Below are positions 1 to 9,916 of a stretch of DNA of 64,000 nucleotides, piece by piece; the stretch's first letter is position 1, and each line of letters starts with the position of its first letter. Made by a program: the position numbers and the translations under genes. Under the pieces are notes generated by a model. That model was not told where the DNA came from, made no database searches, and worked only from the letters and a program-made list of their open reading frames with translations. The stretch is taken from assembly GCF_007744515.1 (NCBI RefSeq), contig NZ_CP036268.1, forward strand, positions 4,334,833-4,398,832, in the 5' to 3' direction. The DNA comes from Stratiformator vulcanicus. GTDB taxonomy: Bacteria; Planctomycetota; Planctomycetia; Planctomycetales; Planctomycetaceae.

Positions 1-827
1 TTGGGCTCAAATTCGCCAGAGCGTGAAAGGCGTTTGCGTTCGTCTTCGGGCTGATGAATTGCCCGCGCGCCATCGCGGTTCCAGGGGCAGACCTCTTGGC
101 AAATGTCGCAGCCGAACATCCAATCGCCGATGCCGTCGCGCAGCTCAATTGGAATTTCGGCTTTCAACTCGATCGTGAGGTAGGAAATGCATTTGCGGGC
201 GTCGAGTTCATAGGGACCGACCAAGGCGTCCGTCGGACAGGCTTCTAAGCAACGGGTGCAGGTACCGCAATGGCCGGAAAGATGCGGCTGGTCGACGGGT
301 AATTCAATGTCGGTGAGCAGCGCCCCGAGAAAAAGATAGCTCCCCTTCCATTTATTAATGAGAACAGTGTTCTTACCAAACCAACCGAGGCCGGCCAGGC
401 GGGCGAAGTCGCGTTCCAACAGGGGCGCCGTATCAACGATCGGTCGGGTGTGGCAGCCGGGGACGGCGTCATGCAACACATTCGCAAGTTTCTTCAGCCG
501 CGACTTAATCACGTCGTGGTAGTCGGCTTCGCCCCAGGCGTACCGGGCCACCCTCCCCTGCCCCGGTGCGGTCGGCTGCGGTTCCTCGGTGCGATAGTTA
601 AGCGCGACCATGATCACGCTTTTCACGTCGGGCAGCACGTGTCGCGGGTGCTCATAGGCCTCCCGGCGATTCGGTAGATAGTGCATCTCGCCGGCATGCC
701 CGCGATGAAGCCATTCAAGAAACGACGGGTACCCTGGCGGCGTCACAGCCGGGGCGATCCCGCAGAGGTCAAACCCGAGGGCTGCGGCTTTGGTTTTCAT
801 CGTGTCAGAGAGGTCTGAGCGTGACAT
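1..827 (-). CDS. queG: Epoxyqueuosine reductase QueG (3' end cut by window edge)
   Basis: Iron-sulfur and cobalamin dependent enzyme that reduces epoxyqueuosine to queuosine in tRNA, the last step of queuosine synthesis, in the cytoplasm. About 275 codons are visible from an ATG at 827; the frame stays open to base 1, so the C-terminus is missing. The N-terminal half has the QueG order [10 protein letters not shown], then [10 protein letters not shown], then [11 protein letters not shown] with GLGWFGKN. It is followed by two 4Fe-4S ligand sets: [12 protein letters not shown], and further on [11 protein letters not shown]. No strong Shine-Dalgarno precedes the ATG; an in-frame ATG at 800 is a less likely alternative because it would trim the conserved start. 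It is separated from the neighbouring yaaA by a long inverted repeat. Confidence 0.93.
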   Translation of the reverse strand, partial: MSRSDLSDTMKTKAAALGFDLCGIAPAVTPPGYPSFLEWLHRGHAGEMHYLPNRREAYEHPRHVLPDVKSVIMVALNYRTEEPQPTAPGQGRVARYAWGEADYHDVIKSRLKKLANVLHDAVPGCHTRPIVDTAPLLERDFARLAGLGWFGKNTVLINKWKGSYLFLGALLTDIELPVDQPHLSGHCGTCTRCLEACPTDALVGPYELDARKCISYLTIELKAEIPIELRDGIGDWMFGCDICQEVCPWNRDGARAIHQPEDERKRLSRSGEFEP

Positions 828-879
828 TCAAAGTAAACCCAGACGTGTTGCGCTCGGAACGGTTTCTATTCAGCTAAGA

Positions 880-1021
880 TACAAGCCCGAGGCGCAAGCC
901 GTCGGGAGAATCGCTGGCGGACCGTCCATTAGCTTGCACCTTTGGTTGGCACTTTAATCGCTTCTATTTAATTGCTGCTGCGCTCAGGTCGTCTCCCGAC
1001 GGCTTGCGCCTCGGGCTTGTA
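880..1021. repeat. Perfect 30-bp inverted repeat with 82-bp spacer
   Basis: Bases 880-909 are the exact reverse complement of 992-1021 (TACAAGCCCGAGG at the left outer end, CTCGGGCTTGTA at the right outer end). The pairing stops abruptly at both ends and the spacer shows no pairing of its own. It fills the gap between the start of queG and the stop of yaaA, both on the minus strand. No T tract follows, so it is not a classical terminator. Its shape is that of a small palindromic insertion or a REP-like element. Confidence 0.9.
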
Positions 1022-1027
1022 AGCGAC

Positions 1028-1813
1028 TCACCCGTTCGGATACGGCCGAGAAAAGACCGGCTTAGCATCGCTCGACGCTTCGGCATTGTAACAGTATCCG
1101 TCGGCACTGAAGTCTTTAAGGTCGTCGGGACTTTTCGCCCGGCTTTCGACGATATAGCGCGCCATCAGGCCGCGGGCTTTTTTGGCGTAGAAGCTCATCA
1201 TGACGAGCTTGCCCTCTTTCTTTTCTTTGAAGGCGGGGATGACGACCGGCAGGTCGAGCGACTTCGCATCGATCGCTTTGAAATATTCGTTCGACGCGAG
1301 ATTGACGAGCGCCTTGGAGGCTCGTCGACCGGCCGTCAGATCCTCGCGGAGCGTCTCGGTCAGCCGGTCGCCCCAGAAATCGTAGAGCGTCGCCGGTTTG
1401 CCCTTGGTGAACTTCGTTCCCATTTCGAGTCGGTACGGCTGGATCAAATCGAGCGGCCTCAGAAGGCCGTAAAGACCGGAGAGAATGCGGACATGATTCT
1501 GGGCATAGTCGAGATCGCGCTTCGTGAGGGAGTCGGCGTCGAAGCCGTCGTAGACGTCGCCGCGAAAGTAGAGTGCCGCCGGGACCGAATTACCGGCGTC
1601 GTGTGGACGAGACCAGTCGCTGAAGCGTTCGCGATTGAGGTCGGCGAGGTCTTCGCTGATCCCCATCAAATTCTGCAATTGCTTCGAAGAAAATTTCCGC
1701 AGCCGTTCAACGAGTTTTTGTGATTCGTCGAGGAGTCGCGGCTCTGTGAGATCGAGCGATCGTGATTTCGAGGGCGGTTCCATCGTCTTGGACGGCGACA
1801 GCACGCAGAGCAT
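1028..1813 (-). CDS. yaaA: YaaA family protein (UPF0246, peroxide stress response)
   Basis: A 261-residue cytoplasmic protein of the YaaA/DUF328 family, which in E. coli limits free iron during peroxide stress and binds DNA. The family signatures are clear: LSPSKT at residues 5-10, RILSGLYGLLRPLD near 109-122 followed by YRLEMGT, LVNLASNEY, and VVIPAFKE with FYAKKARGLMARY near the C-terminus. Length matches the family (about 255-260). The minus-strand ATG at 1813 begins directly with the conserved MLCVLSPSKT, so the start is secure. It lies head-to-head with the phosphatase gene beginning at 1972, leaving about 160 bp for divergent promoters. Confidence 0.95.
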   Translation of the reverse strand: MLCVLSPSKTMEPPSKSRSLDLTEPRLLDESQKLVERLRKFSSKQLQNLMGISEDLADLNRERFSDWSRPHDAGNSVPAALYFRGDVYDGFDADSLTKRDLDYAQNHVRILSGLYGLLRPLDLIQPYRLEMGTKFTKGKPATLYDFWGDRLTETLREDLTAGRRASKALVNLASNEYFKAIDAKSLDLPVVIPAFKEKKEGKLVMMSFYAKKARGLMARYIVESRAKSPDDLKDFSADGYCYNAEASSDAKPVFSRPYPNG

Positions 1814-1971
1814 CGGGGGAACGCTTTCAAAAATTCGGGGATCGACTGGCTTGCCGATGATAGTCCGGGGGCGGTACCAATCAACGCGTCAAATACAGAC
1901 CGACTTCGACCGACCGAGGCCACACGCTCGGTGGTGCGGACGAGTCAGAGTTGCGAGCGGGCCGAAATTCT

Positions 1972-3192
1972 ATGCGGATTCTGGTGGGTTGGGACAACGC
2001 CGAGCAGGCCGAGCTCGTCGGACAGTTCCTCAATATTGACGAGCAGTCGGCCGATGTCGTCATCGGTCCGGAGCCCTTTGCGGCGAAGATCGACGCCGAG
2101 CAGTGGCCGTACGATGCCGTGCTGATGACGCTGACGCTACCCGATCATGAGTCGGCGAGCGTACTGTTCACGCGGCTGCGGCAACGGTTCCCGAGATGCC
2201 CGGTCATCGCGGCCTGTTCTTCGGAAGAGGTCTATCGCCTTGCCGGTTATCTGCGGCACGGCTTGCGATCCTACGTGCTCAGAGACTTTGGCGGGGACTT
2301 TATCTTTCTGCTCAAGACGACTTTGCAAAGCACGCTCGAAGCCGTGCAGGCGGAAGTCGCGCAGCAGGCGTCCGAACAGATGCGGGCGGAGATCGACGCC
2401 GCCCACCGGTTCCAGCAGTCGGTCATCCCGAAGTTCCTGCCTCAACCGGACGGCTACGAAATTGCCGCTCGATACGAACCGGCCGAGATCCGGGTCGAGG
2501 GAACCTCTCACATCCGGTTGGCGGGTGGCGATTACTACGATGCGTGGCAGATGCAGATTCCGGGGCAGATGCCCTTCTCTCGCACTAAAGCGACCTGCTT
2601 GTTACTGGCCGATGCCGCCGGACATGGGATGAGGGCATGCCTGTCGATCACGGCGCTCGACGCGGTCATGCGGTTTACGGCCCCTCGGCTGCACCGAGAC
2701 CCCGGCAGTCTGATGGGTTCGCTGAACCGTTCCTATTGCCGCCAACGCGTGAATCAACATGGCGGCAGTCTCGTGACGGCTGTCTATGCGGTGCTCGACG
2801 CATCGAAGCACCGCGTCACCTGGACCTCGGCGGGACATCCTTTGCCGCTACTGCACGATGTCAAACGCGGAAAAGTCGGCTCGCTGCGAAAGGCCGGGCC
2901 GAATTCCTCTCCGTTGGGCACTGATCGCGACAGCATCTACCAAAAGAACGTCGCCGAGTTGCCCCGCGACGGTCGATTGCTCCTCTACACCGACGGCCTG
3001 ACCGAAGCCGGTCCGCCCGATCGAAAGCAGGATCAGTTCGGGACGGACGGCATCTCCAAAGTCCTGCGTGAGACGACCGAAGCCTCGCCGGCTGAGACGC
3101 TTGAAGCGTTGTTCAAAGCAGCGTCCGACTTCACCGAGGGTGCCGGGCGGGACGACGATACGTCGGCGCTTTTGATCGCGAGAAAAGATTGA
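1972..3192 (+). CDS. SpoIIE/RsbU-type PP2C phosphatase with degenerate receiver domain
   Basis: A 406-residue signalling phosphatase. Residues 1-120 have a CheY-like fold pattern (MRILVGWD, then [12 protein letters not shown], then GLRSYVLRD). The usual phospho-acceptor Asp position is Thr (LMTLTLPD) and the conserved Lys is Arg, so it is probably not phosphorylated in the normal way. A helical linker (about 125-165) leads to a SpoIIE/PP2C domain with all metal-binding blocks: [25 protein letters not shown] and [10 protein letters not shown]. Such proteins usually dephosphorylate anti-sigma-factor antagonists in partner-switching pathways; no partner kinase or antagonist is adjacent here. A TTG at 1951 is in frame, but ATG 1972 opens directly on the receiver-like strand. 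Confidence 0.9.
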   Translation: MRILVGWDNAEQAELVGQFLNIDEQSADVVIGPEPFAAKIDAEQWPYDAVLMTLTLPDHESASVLFTRLRQRFPRCPVIAACSSEEVYRLAGYLRHGLRSYVLRDFGGDFIFLLKTTLQSTLEAVQAEVAQQASEQMRAEIDAAHRFQQSVIPKFLPQPDGYEIAARYEPAEIRVEGTSHIRLAGGDYYDAWQMQIPGQMPFSRTKATCLLLADAAGHGMRACLSITALDAVMRFTAPRLHRDPGSLMGSLNRSYCRQRVNQHGGSLVTAVYAVLDASKHRVTWTSAGHPLPLLHDVKRGKVGSLRKAGPNSSPLGTDRDSIYQKNVAELPRDGRLLLYTDGLTEAGPPDRKQDQFGTDGISKVLRETTEASPAETLEALFKAASDFTEGAGRDDDTSALLIARKD

Positions 3193-3493
3193 GCAGTAAG
3201 CTTGGTCGATTGCCCTATCAACGTAATCGGGCGAGCAAGGGCGTCATCAAGATGGCGTCCCTTGCTTGCGCTGCGGGCTTGTTGATCAGTTTCCTCGAGC
3301 TGCTTCGGCTTTGCTTAGCGGGGGTCGCACGGTGTCATCTGCGAAGGGCTGTGCTTTCGCCAGGTCGTGATCGAGATTTCGGTAGAGTGTGTAGTGGGTT
3401 CCAGCGTTGAGTCTGGCGATACGTCAACGTGCTTCGTTAATCCAGGCCTCAGCGATCACGAAAAAGTTCTGCGCCGCTCAAACACTCATTCGC

Positions 3494-3565
3494 ACAAGCC
3501 GCGCACGAAGTAAGCGGATCAAGGTGGCGGTCGCGATCGATCCGCTTACTTCGTGCGCGGCTTGT
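3494..3565. repeat. 27-bp perfect palindrome, member of a dispersed AGCCGCG family
   Basis: Bases 3494-3520 are the exact reverse complement of 3539-3565, with an 18-bp loop. The arm contains AAGCCGCGCACG and GTAAGCGGATC. A diverged copy with the same word order occurs at 18196-18243. The arms start with the AGCCGCG word shared with the elements at 6187 and 56212, so this is one of at least four related intergenic palindromes in the window. Confidence 0.85.
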
Positions 3566-3582
3566 TGTGAGGCGGCACAAAA

Positions 3583-3610
3583 AAAGCCGCCCCCTGGTGG
3601 GGGCGGCTTT
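3583..3610 (-). terminator. Rho-independent terminator for the TPR gene
   Basis: A perfect 12-bp stem (AAAGCCGCCCCC / GGGGGCGGCTTT) closes a TGGT loop. On the minus strand it runs into seven T residues. It lies just downstream of the stop of the minus-strand TPR gene at 3675. Confidence 0.85.
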
Positions 3611-3674
3611 CTGGGTCGATCCTCCGGCGGACCGGATTTTCATCAGTGCGTTGCGGGCTCACAAAGCGGGTCTC

Positions 3675-4217
3675 TTAGCGGTCGAACTTCGGCAGTCGAT
3701 TGGTTCGCGAGCCTCTTCCTACTTCGTCCTGCGGCGCGGGTTGCCACGAGTCGAATTCGTCGACTTCGACATTGAAACCTTCGAATGACATCTCTTCGCT
3801 GAACGCCGCTTCTTCAGTGAAGTTTGAAGCGGTCGATGCCGAGTCGCCGTCGTCCCAGTCATCGGGGATGCCGGAGGTCTCGGCGAACATCAATGCGACT
3901 TCAGCCAACTCGTGCTGACCTTCGGCTTCAAAGCATTCGCCGAGGGCGGCCCAGGCACCACGATTGAACGGCGCGGAAATCGATTCGGCGGCATTCTGAA
4001 GACGATCGATCGCTTCGATAAATCGGCTTTGCTTTTGGAACGCCTGGCCGAACAGAAAGTCGACGGCGGGCTGCAATTCACCGCAGTCACCGAGTTGGTC
4101 GAGCTCGCGTTCGGCTTGCGCTGGCATGCCGAGTTCGAGATACCCATCCGCCGCCATGACCTGACGAAGGACGCGGTTGTGTTCGGCTTGGGCTGCTGCG
4201 AGGCGGTTGTCGTTCAT
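3675..4217 (-). CDS. Small TPR-like helical repeat protein
   Basis: A 180-residue cytoplasmic protein of unknown specific role. Residues 1-125 consist of paired helices in the TPR style: AAAQAEHNRVLRQ with DGYLELGMPAQAERELDQL, then AVDFLFGQAFQKQSRFIEAIDRL, then AWAALGECFEAEGQHELAEVAL. The last 55 residues are acidic and low in complexity (DDWDDGDS, EEAAFSEEMSFEG) and end in a short basic tail. The start was set at the ATG at 4217 because GAGGGA lies about 7 bases upstream; the frame is open further but the extra N-terminus is not protein-like. A terminator follows at 3583-3610. It is probably a scaffold or partner-binding protein, as for other short TPR proteins. Confidence 0.8.
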   Translation of the reverse strand: MNDNRLAAAQAEHNRVLRQVMAADGYLELGMPAQAERELDQLGDCGELQPAVDFLFGQAFQKQSRFIEAIDRLQNAAESISAPFNRGAWAALGECFEAEGQHELAEVALMFAETSGIPDDWDDGDSASTASNFTEEAAFSEEMSFEGFNVEVDEFDSWQPAPQDEVGRGSRTNRLPKFDR

Positions 4218-4603
4218 CTCGGATTCCCTCTTCGTCGGATGCGGCGTTGCGTTGCCGATTGATGTTTGCCGTTGTCGCAAAGGACTAAGGCAACCGGCGT
4301 GCCAAAACTGCGTCGGACGGGGGTTCAATTGGTGACAATCAATGCGGGTAAAGGTTTACGTCGACTCATCGCGACCGATGGAACTCGCGGAATTGCAAAA
4401 GGTGCGATTCTTCGGGTCTTCGCGTCTGTAAAAGCGGGGAATGTTTTGTGTGAGTTGCGGATGACCCGTCCCCGACGCATCATAAGTTTCCGATTCGAGC
4501 CTCGTGCCTTCGCGGAACGAGACGGCCCGGATGTCATTTCGGCTTCGCGGTGATCGACGTCGGCCGCGTCACGACAGCTATTGTCCCACCTGCAGGATTT
4601 CAC
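4218..4603. other. Intergenic region upstream of sulfatase, no gene seen
   Basis: About 385 bp between divergent genes (TPR protein on minus, sulfatase on plus). Open frames on both strands lack recognisable features and are low in plausible codon use. It presumably holds both promoters; no clear -35/-10 pair was found. Confidence 0.6.
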
Positions 4604-6154
4604 ATGTTGCGATACTTCACCCGAATCTTGATTTTGCTCGCCGTCATCGCAGCGGTCGTGCCGACCGCCGCGGCGGAGCGACCGAACGTCCTCTTTATCT
4701 TTACGGACGACCACGCGGCGCATGCGTTGTCCTGTTACGGCTCGAAGATCAACGAGACGCCAAATCTCGATCGCATCGCCAACGAGGGCATGCGATTCGA
4801 CAACTGCTTCTGCACGAATTCGATCTGCGGGCCGAGTCGGGCGGTGATCCTGACCGGCAAGCACAGCCACCTCAACGGCTTCATGACGAACGGGCAGCGG
4901 TTCGATGGTTCGCAACAGACTTTTCCGAAATTGTTAGGGGCGTCCGGGTATCAGACGGCGATGATCGGCAAGTGGCATTTGAAATCGAACCCGACGGGAT
5001 TCGACCACTACGAAGTGCTGATCGGTCAGGGGCCTTACTACAATCCACCGATGCTCAGGAACGGCGAGAAGGTCAAACACACCGGATACACCACCGACGT
5101 TATTACCGACATCACCCTCGATTGGCTGAAGAATGGACGCGACCCTTCCAAACCCTTCATGCTGATGTCGCAGCACAAGGCTCCCCATAGAAATTGGCAA
5201 CCGGGGCCGAAATACCTCACGAAGTACGACGACGTCGACATCCCCGAGCCGCACGATTTGTTCGACGACTACGAAGGCATGGGGACCGCGGCCCGCACGC
5301 AAGACATGTCGATCGAAAGGACGCTGAATAAAGGCGACCTTAAATTGAACGCGCCCGGCAACCTTACGCCGGAACAGAAACAGAAGTGGCAAGACGCTTA
5401 CGACGCGAAGAACGAGGCGTTCCGGAAGTCTGATCTCAAGGGCGACGATTTGATTCGCTGGAAGTACCAGCGTTACATCAAGGACTACCTGCGAACGATC
5501 GACTCGGTCGATGAAAATGTCGGGCGAGTACTCGATTACCTTGAAGAAGCAGGACTGGCCGAGAACACGGTCGTGATCTACTCCTCCGATCAGGGCTTCT
5601 ACCTCGGCGACCACGGTTGGTTCGACAAGCGATTCATGTACGAAGAATCGCTGCGGATGCCGCTGATGGTCCGCTGGCCGGGTGTGGTCAAAGCGGGCAG
5701 CGTGTCAAACGCACTGGTTCAGAACCTCGACTTCGCTGAGACTTTTCTGAACATCGCCCAAACCGAGATCCCCGCCGACATGCAGGGGCGGAGCATCGTT
5801 CCGATTCTCGAGACCGGCAAGACCCCCGGCGATTGGCGTGACGCGATCTACTATCAGTACTACGAATTTTTCGAGAATCGCAAAGCGGCTCACGATGTCC
5901 GGCGTCACTACGGCGTTCGGACCGACCGCTACAAGTTGATCCACTTCTACAACATTGACGAGTGGGAGCTATACGACCTCAAGACCGACCCAGACGAACA
6001 CAACAGTGTCTATGGGGACGAGGAGTTCGCCGAAGTGGTCGACCGGCTCAAGCATCGGCTGACCGAATTGCAGGAGCAATATCAAGTGCCGGACGACCGC
6101 GGATCGGTGTCGAAGGAACCGAAATGGCGACGGGAGCGACGCCGCGGCGTGTAA
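4604..6154 (+). CDS. Secreted sulfatase (FGly type I)
   Basis: A 516-residue exported sulfatase predicted to cleave sulfate esters from polysaccharides. Residues 1-24 are a signal peptide ([18 protein letters not shown], cleavage near TAAA-ER). The mature part opens with the sulfatase strand [15 protein letters not shown], whose Asp pair (35-36) binds calcium. The activation motif is CGPSR at 75-79, where Cys75 would be converted to formylglycine. Other blocks are [29 protein letters not shown] and a C-terminal [16 protein letters not shown] region. Length is normal for the family. The start was chosen at ATG 4604 because it gives a clean signal peptide; an upstream in-frame GTG/ATG would add 18 non-signal residues. 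The substrate cannot be told from sequence alone. Confidence 0.95.
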   Translation: MLRYFTRILILLAVIAAVVPTAAAERPNVLFIFTDDHAAHALSCYGSKINETPNLDRIANEGMRFDNCFCTNSICGPSRAVILTGKHSHLNGFMTNGQRFDGSQQTFPKLLGASGYQTAMIGKWHLKSNPTGFDHYEVLIGQGPYYNPPMLRNGEKVKHTGYTTDVITDITLDWLKNGRDPSKPFMLMSQHKAPHRNWQPGPKYLTKYDDVDIPEPHDLFDDYEGMGTAARTQDMSIERTLNKGDLKLNAPGNLTPEQKQKWQDAYDAKNEAFRKSDLKGDDLIRWKYQRYIKDYLRTIDSVDENVGRVLDYLEEAGLAENTVVIYSSDQGFYLGDHGWFDKRFMYEESLRMPLMVRWPGVVKAGSVSNALVQNLDFAETFLNIAQTEIPADMQGRSIVPILETGKTPGDWRDAIYYQYYEFFENRKAAHDVRRHYGVRTDRYKLIHFYNIDEWELYDLKTDPDEHNSVYGDEEFAEVVDRLKHRLTELQEQYQVPDDRGSVSKEPKWRRERRRGV

Positions 6155-6186
6155 CGTTCTATTCGTTCATGTTTCGAACATTATCT

Positions 6187-6249
6187 TTTAGCCGCGACCG
6201 CCAGGGAGCGTTCCGCTGCATGCCACGCTTCTTGGCGATCGCGGCTAAA
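6187..6249. repeat. Imperfect palindrome, AGCCGCG family copy
   Basis: The left arm (6187-6204) begins TTTAGCCGCGACCGCCA and pairs with 6232-6249, with 16 of 18 positions matching. The first 21 bases of the element are identical to those at 56212-56232, 50 kb away. It lies between the sulfatase stop and the next gene. Confidence 0.85.
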
Positions 6250-6295
6250 CACATTTTGATGTCTTCTCATCCGATACCGGATCGCCCTGCGTCAC

Positions 6296-7438
6296 ATGCT
6301 CGCCTTCGTCGCCGTCTGTATTTTGCCCGCGTTTGTGCTTTCGGCGGCGCTGACGGAAATCGTGCGACGGCTGGCACCGCGCGTGGGGCTGCTCGATAAG
6401 CCGGCCGCGCGGAAGGTGCATCAAACGCCGACGCCGTTGGGAGGCGGCATTGCCGTCTTTCTGGCTGTGATGATCCCGATGGTCGGGGCCCTCGTCGCCG
6501 CGGTATTAGCCAATGGCGGGTATTTACCGGAATGGTTGGTGCCGGCGACATTGGCTCCCCATGCCGAAGGCGCGGCCGGCAAAGTCGGACAGGTGATTGC
6601 GATCTTCGTCTCAGGGACGATCCTTGCCGCGACCGGTTTAGTTGATGATTTTCGACCGGTTCCCTGGCAGCCCCGGCTGGCGATTCAGATCGTTGCCGCC
6701 GCGATCCTCGCCATCTTCGGACCGCGAATCAGTGCATTCATCGATACGCCCGCGGTCGGCATGTTGATCACCGGCGTCTGGGTGCTTGTGCTGGTGAATG
6801 CCTTCAATTTTCTGGACAACATGAACGGACTGTCGGGCGGGGTGGCGATGATCTGCGCGATTGCGACCGCGCTAATCATGTTGACCACGTTCGAGCGTCC
6901 GCACTTTTTCGTCGGCGGCGTGATGATGATGCTCGCAGCGGCACTGGCGGGATTTCTCATCCAGAACTGGCAGGGCCGCATCTTTATGGGGGATGCAGGC
7001 AGCTATTTCGTCGGGCTGCTAATGGCGACCTTCACCGCCGCGGCGACCTTCTACGAAACCGACGTCAACAGCGACCACGTGATCCTCGCTCCGCTGTGCG
7101 TCCTCGCCGTGCCGCTTTACGATTTGTGCTCCGTCGTCCTGATTCGGCTCCGAGAACGCCGCAGCCCGTTCCACCCGGACAAGAGCCACTTTTCGCACCG
7201 GCTCGTTCAACTGGGGATGAGGACGACTTCGGCGGTGCTGCTGATCTACCTCGCCACAATCACGACGGGATTGGCCGGCCTGCTGCTGTACGAAGTCGAA
7301 GATTGGTACGGTGCGTCGCTGATCGTCCTGCTCGTCGTTTGCGTGCTGGCCATCATCGCCGTTCTTGAAACGGTCGGAGTCGCGAGGGCAAAGGTCCTCG
7401 CTGCGGCGAAAGAGGCCGACGGCGCCCGGTCGCCATAA
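6296..7438 (+). CDS. MraY/WecA-family polyprenyl-phosphate sugar-1-phosphate transferase
   Basis: A 380-residue integral membrane enzyme of glycosyltransferase family 4 that moves a sugar-1-phosphate from UDP-sugar to undecaprenyl phosphate, the first step of a surface polysaccharide or wall polymer. About ten hydrophobic segments are visible. Family motifs are present in order: LLDKPAARKVHQTPTPLGGG near 34-53, VDDF near 115, NAFNFLDNMNGLSGG near 166-180, IFMGDAGSYFVG near 226-237, and PFHPDKSHFSHRL near 289-301, the HIHH-like loop. The FLDNMNGL form and overall length favour the WecA/TagO/RgpG branch over MraY. The next gene encodes a Wzy/WaaL-like protein, which supports a role in polysaccharide assembly. 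Confidence 0.92.
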   Translation: MLAFVAVCILPAFVLSAALTEIVRRLAPRVGLLDKPAARKVHQTPTPLGGGIAVFLAVMIPMVGALVAAVLANGGYLPEWLVPATLAPHAEGAAGKVGQVIAIFVSGTILAATGLVDDFRPVPWQPRLAIQIVAAAILAIFGPRISAFIDTPAVGMLITGVWVLVLVNAFNFLDNMNGLSGGVAMICAIATALIMLTTFERPHFFVGGVMMMLAAALAGFLIQNWQGRIFMGDAGSYFVGLLMATFTAAATFYETDVNSDHVILAPLCVLAVPLYDLCSVVLIRLRERRSPFHPDKSHFSHRLVQLGMRTTSAVLLIYLATITTGLAGLLLYEVEDWYGASLIVLLVVCVLAIIAVLETVGVARAKVLAAAKEADGARSP

Positions 7439-7475
7439 GCTTCTTCATTTTAACGGACGAGGAGACGTACGGCTG

Positions 7476-9809
7476 ATGGCGAAGTCAGAACGGAAACGAA
7501 CGACTGACTCGCCGGAACCGGCACGGCACCGCTGGCCACTCTGCCTCTTCATCGGCATTGCGACGTGTCGCTTTCTGATCCCGACCGAAGCCGCGGCACA
7601 GGGAGAGACGTTGTGGATCGCCCTGCTCGCCTGGGCCGGCCTGGGATGGGTCAACTGGACCGAGCGGCACGCCAGCCCGCAACGTGGAACGGTCACATTC
7701 GACCTCGTTGACGTCGCCCTGCTTCTGCTGATCGCGGGGCATGTCTTCTCATCGTGGGTCGTCTTCGACGGAGGCGGCGATCGCCGAGTCGCGATCACGA
7801 TGTGTTGGGAATGGGCCGGCCTGTGGGCCACGTGGCGGATCGGACGTCGCATCACCGGTCCGCTTCGCGTCAACGCGCTTCGCGATTGGTTCTTCGCCCT
7901 GACCGTCGGACTTGCTGCGCTCGGCGTATGGCAGCACTACGTCTTTTATCCGACCGAATCGGCCCACTACCGCGAGTTGCGGCAGGCCGAATCGCAACTG
8001 AGCGAGCCGGGAGGCGACCGCGACGAACTGCTGGAGATTCGTCGAGAGCTGGCGGCGATGGGAGTTCCGAACGAAGAACCGGCGCGAACGCTTTGGGAAA
8101 ATCGCCTGCTCAACAGCAGCGAACCGTTCGGGCTCTACGGTCTGGCCAACACGTTCGGCGGACATCTGGCATTTGCGCTGCTCATCTCCGCCCCGATTTT
8201 CGTCGCCATGATCCGGGGCAATCGCTCGATCGGTCCGGCGGCCATTGTCGCTGCTGGCGGGTTGCTGATCGTTTTGAGTCTGGTGCTGACGAAAAGCCGA
8301 ACCGCGTGGGTCGGATCGGGCGTGGGGCTGGGTGTGCTGCTGGTCGGTCTACGGTTTCGCGTCGCGGCGCTAGCTCCCTGGAAAGCTGTAGCGGCAACGA
8401 TCGGAGGACTCGCGTTGCTCAGCGCGTTGGCGGTCGGTGCCACTGTTTCCGGGGCATTGGACGACGAGGTGATCGGCGAGGCACCGAAGTCGGTCGCGGT
8501 GCGACTGAACTATTGGGCCGGGGCGTTGCGAGTTTTGTCCGAACGACCGGTACTCGGGACAGGCCCGGCCAATTTTCGTTCGTACTATCGCCAAGTGAAA
8601 TCCCCCGACGCCAGTGAGGACATCGCCTCGCCCCACAATCTGCTGCTCGATGTCTGGGTTTCCGGCGGAATGCTCTCCGCGCTCGGATTGTTCCTGCTCG
8701 TTTCCGCATTGGCGGCCGTGGTGGTTCGAATCGCCTCGGATGCGAAGTCCGATGCCAGAACGCCGTCAGACAATGCACCTCCACCCGATGGGAAGGAGTC
8801 CCCGGAAAATTATGCCCCGCTCACCGGTTCCCTGCTCATCTATGGGATTGGCGTACCGGCAGCCGTAACAGCCGGGGGTGGCTTGCTGCTGACGACCTCA
8901 CTCGACAGTCGCATCATCGCGGTCGGCTTCCTTGCTGCCGCGATGCTGTTGGTATTGAGGGGAGCGAACGTTCCACTGAGCGATTCTCGCAGCCTGTGGC
9001 CTTGGGTCGCCGGCACGGTCGCCCTGCTGATTCACCTCCTCGGTGCCGACGGCATCGAGTTCCCGGCGGTCGTGCAGACGATGTTGATCGGCCTCGTGGC
9101 CGTGGGGGCGGCTTCGAACGTGAAATGGGAACTCCGAACTCCCCGAATTTTCCCCAAAGCCGCGGCTGCAACAGCCGCGGCAATTGCATTGGCAGGCGTT
9201 GTCTTCGCCCTGCGACCAATCGTGACCGGTACGGTTGCCACCGCACACGCGCGAAATCTGATCGCAATCGGTTCCCCGCCGGCTCGCGTGCTTGAGTCCT
9301 ACGATGATGCGGCCGCAGCCGATCCGCTGTCGCTCGCGCCGCTGTTGGATACGGCCCGGTATTCGACGACTCTGGCCCAATCGCGACCGAACGAGAAGCG
9401 GTGGAGTGCAGAGGCTCGTCAACGCTGGCAAATGTATTTGCAGGCCGACCCTCGCAGCGCTGCCGGATGGCTCGAGTACGCCGAATTGCTCATCGCCTCC
9501 CGACTGTGGACCAAAGAATCGGATCGCTTGAAAGCCGCTGGAGCATATCGGGAAGTCGGAGAAGCTCTTGAAAACGCGGTCTCTCTGGACCCGACGGACG
9601 CTCGGTTCCGGGCTCGGATCGCATTCGCCTGGGATGATTTCGGCTCGGCGAAGCAAGCGGGCAAACACGCCGCGGCGGCTCTGGCGCAGGACGAACGAAA
9701 CCGGGCAAACGGGCACCTCGAACAGTACCTTCCGGACGGTATCCTGTCGCGGCTCAAAGATTTCGTTCAGCCTGCACTGGATTCATTGCCGCCCTCCGGC
9801 CAAGAATGA
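7476..9809 (+). CDS. O-antigen ligase/polymerase-like membrane protein with TPR-like tail
   Basis: A 777-residue polytopic membrane protein of the Wzy/WaaL (O-antigen ligase) type. Around 12 hydrophobic stretches fill residues 20-590. Between them is the large outer loop typical of the family: TKSRTAWVG near 273-281, then RLNYWAGALRVLSERPVLGTGPANF near 345-369 and SPHNLLLDVWVSGG near 388-401. Residues 610-777 are soluble and helical, with TPR-like units (RWQMYLQADPRSAAGWLEYAELL, AYREVGEALENAVSLDPTDARFR). This arrangement is common in planctomycete ligases. ATG 7476 follows a GAGGAG-like site; the frame is open upstream into the preceding gene but without protein-like content. It likely acts with the WecA-like transferase just upstream. 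Confidence 0.88.
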   Translation: MAKSERKRTTDSPEPARHRWPLCLFIGIATCRFLIPTEAAAQGETLWIALLAWAGLGWVNWTERHASPQRGTVTFDLVDVALLLLIAGHVFSSWVVFDGGGDRRVAITMCWEWAGLWATWRIGRRITGPLRVNALRDWFFALTVGLAALGVWQHYVFYPTESAHYRELRQAESQLSEPGGDRDELLEIRRELAAMGVPNEEPARTLWENRLLNSSEPFGLYGLANTFGGHLAFALLISAPIFVAMIRGNRSIGPAAIVAAGGLLIVLSLVLTKSRTAWVGSGVGLGVLLVGLRFRVAALAPWKAVAATIGGLALLSALAVGATVSGALDDEVIGEAPKSVAVRLNYWAGALRVLSERPVLGTGPANFRSYYRQVKSPDASEDIASPHNLLLDVWVSGGMLSALGLFLLVSALAAVVVRIASDAKSDARTPSDNAPPPDGKESPENYAPLTGSLLIYGIGVPAAVTAGGGLLLTTSLDSRIIAVGFLAAAMLLVLRGANVPLSDSRSLWPWVAGTVALLIHLLGADGIEFPAVVQTMLIGLVAVGAASNVKWELRTPRIFPKAAAATAAAIALAGVVFALRPIVTGTVATAHARNLIAIGSPPARVLESYDDAAAADPLSLAPLLDTARYSTTLAQSRPNEKRWSAEARQRWQMYLQADPRSAAGWLEYAELLIASRLWTKESDRLKAAGAYREVGEALENAVSLDPTDARFRARIAFAWDDFGSAKQAGKHAAAALAQDERNRANGHLEQYLPDGILSRLKDFVQPALDSLPPSGQE

Positions 9810-9916
9810 GCCAACAGGGAACCGACTTCTCGCGTAATCTTGGACGGGTTCTGTAGAGGCTCGTGTTCCCGTTTCCTGTCATGACCTGTCGCAACGCTCG
9901 CCATCGGCTCTTGAAA

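Larger units (their letters stand above)
3193..3674. other. Intergenic region with three hairpins
   Basis: No convincing gene. The region sits between two convergent genes. It holds a hairpin at 3231-3269 (core stem GCAAGGG/CCCTTGC, extended by a G-U pair) that may end the phosphatase transcript, a long perfect palindrome at 3494-3565, and a strong terminator at 3583-3610. Short open frames here are not supported by composition. Confidence 0.75.

Noticed and set aside
1004-1723. 239-codon plus frame opposite yaaA
   Set aside because: yaaA is clearly coding on the minus strand with conserved motifs over the same bases.
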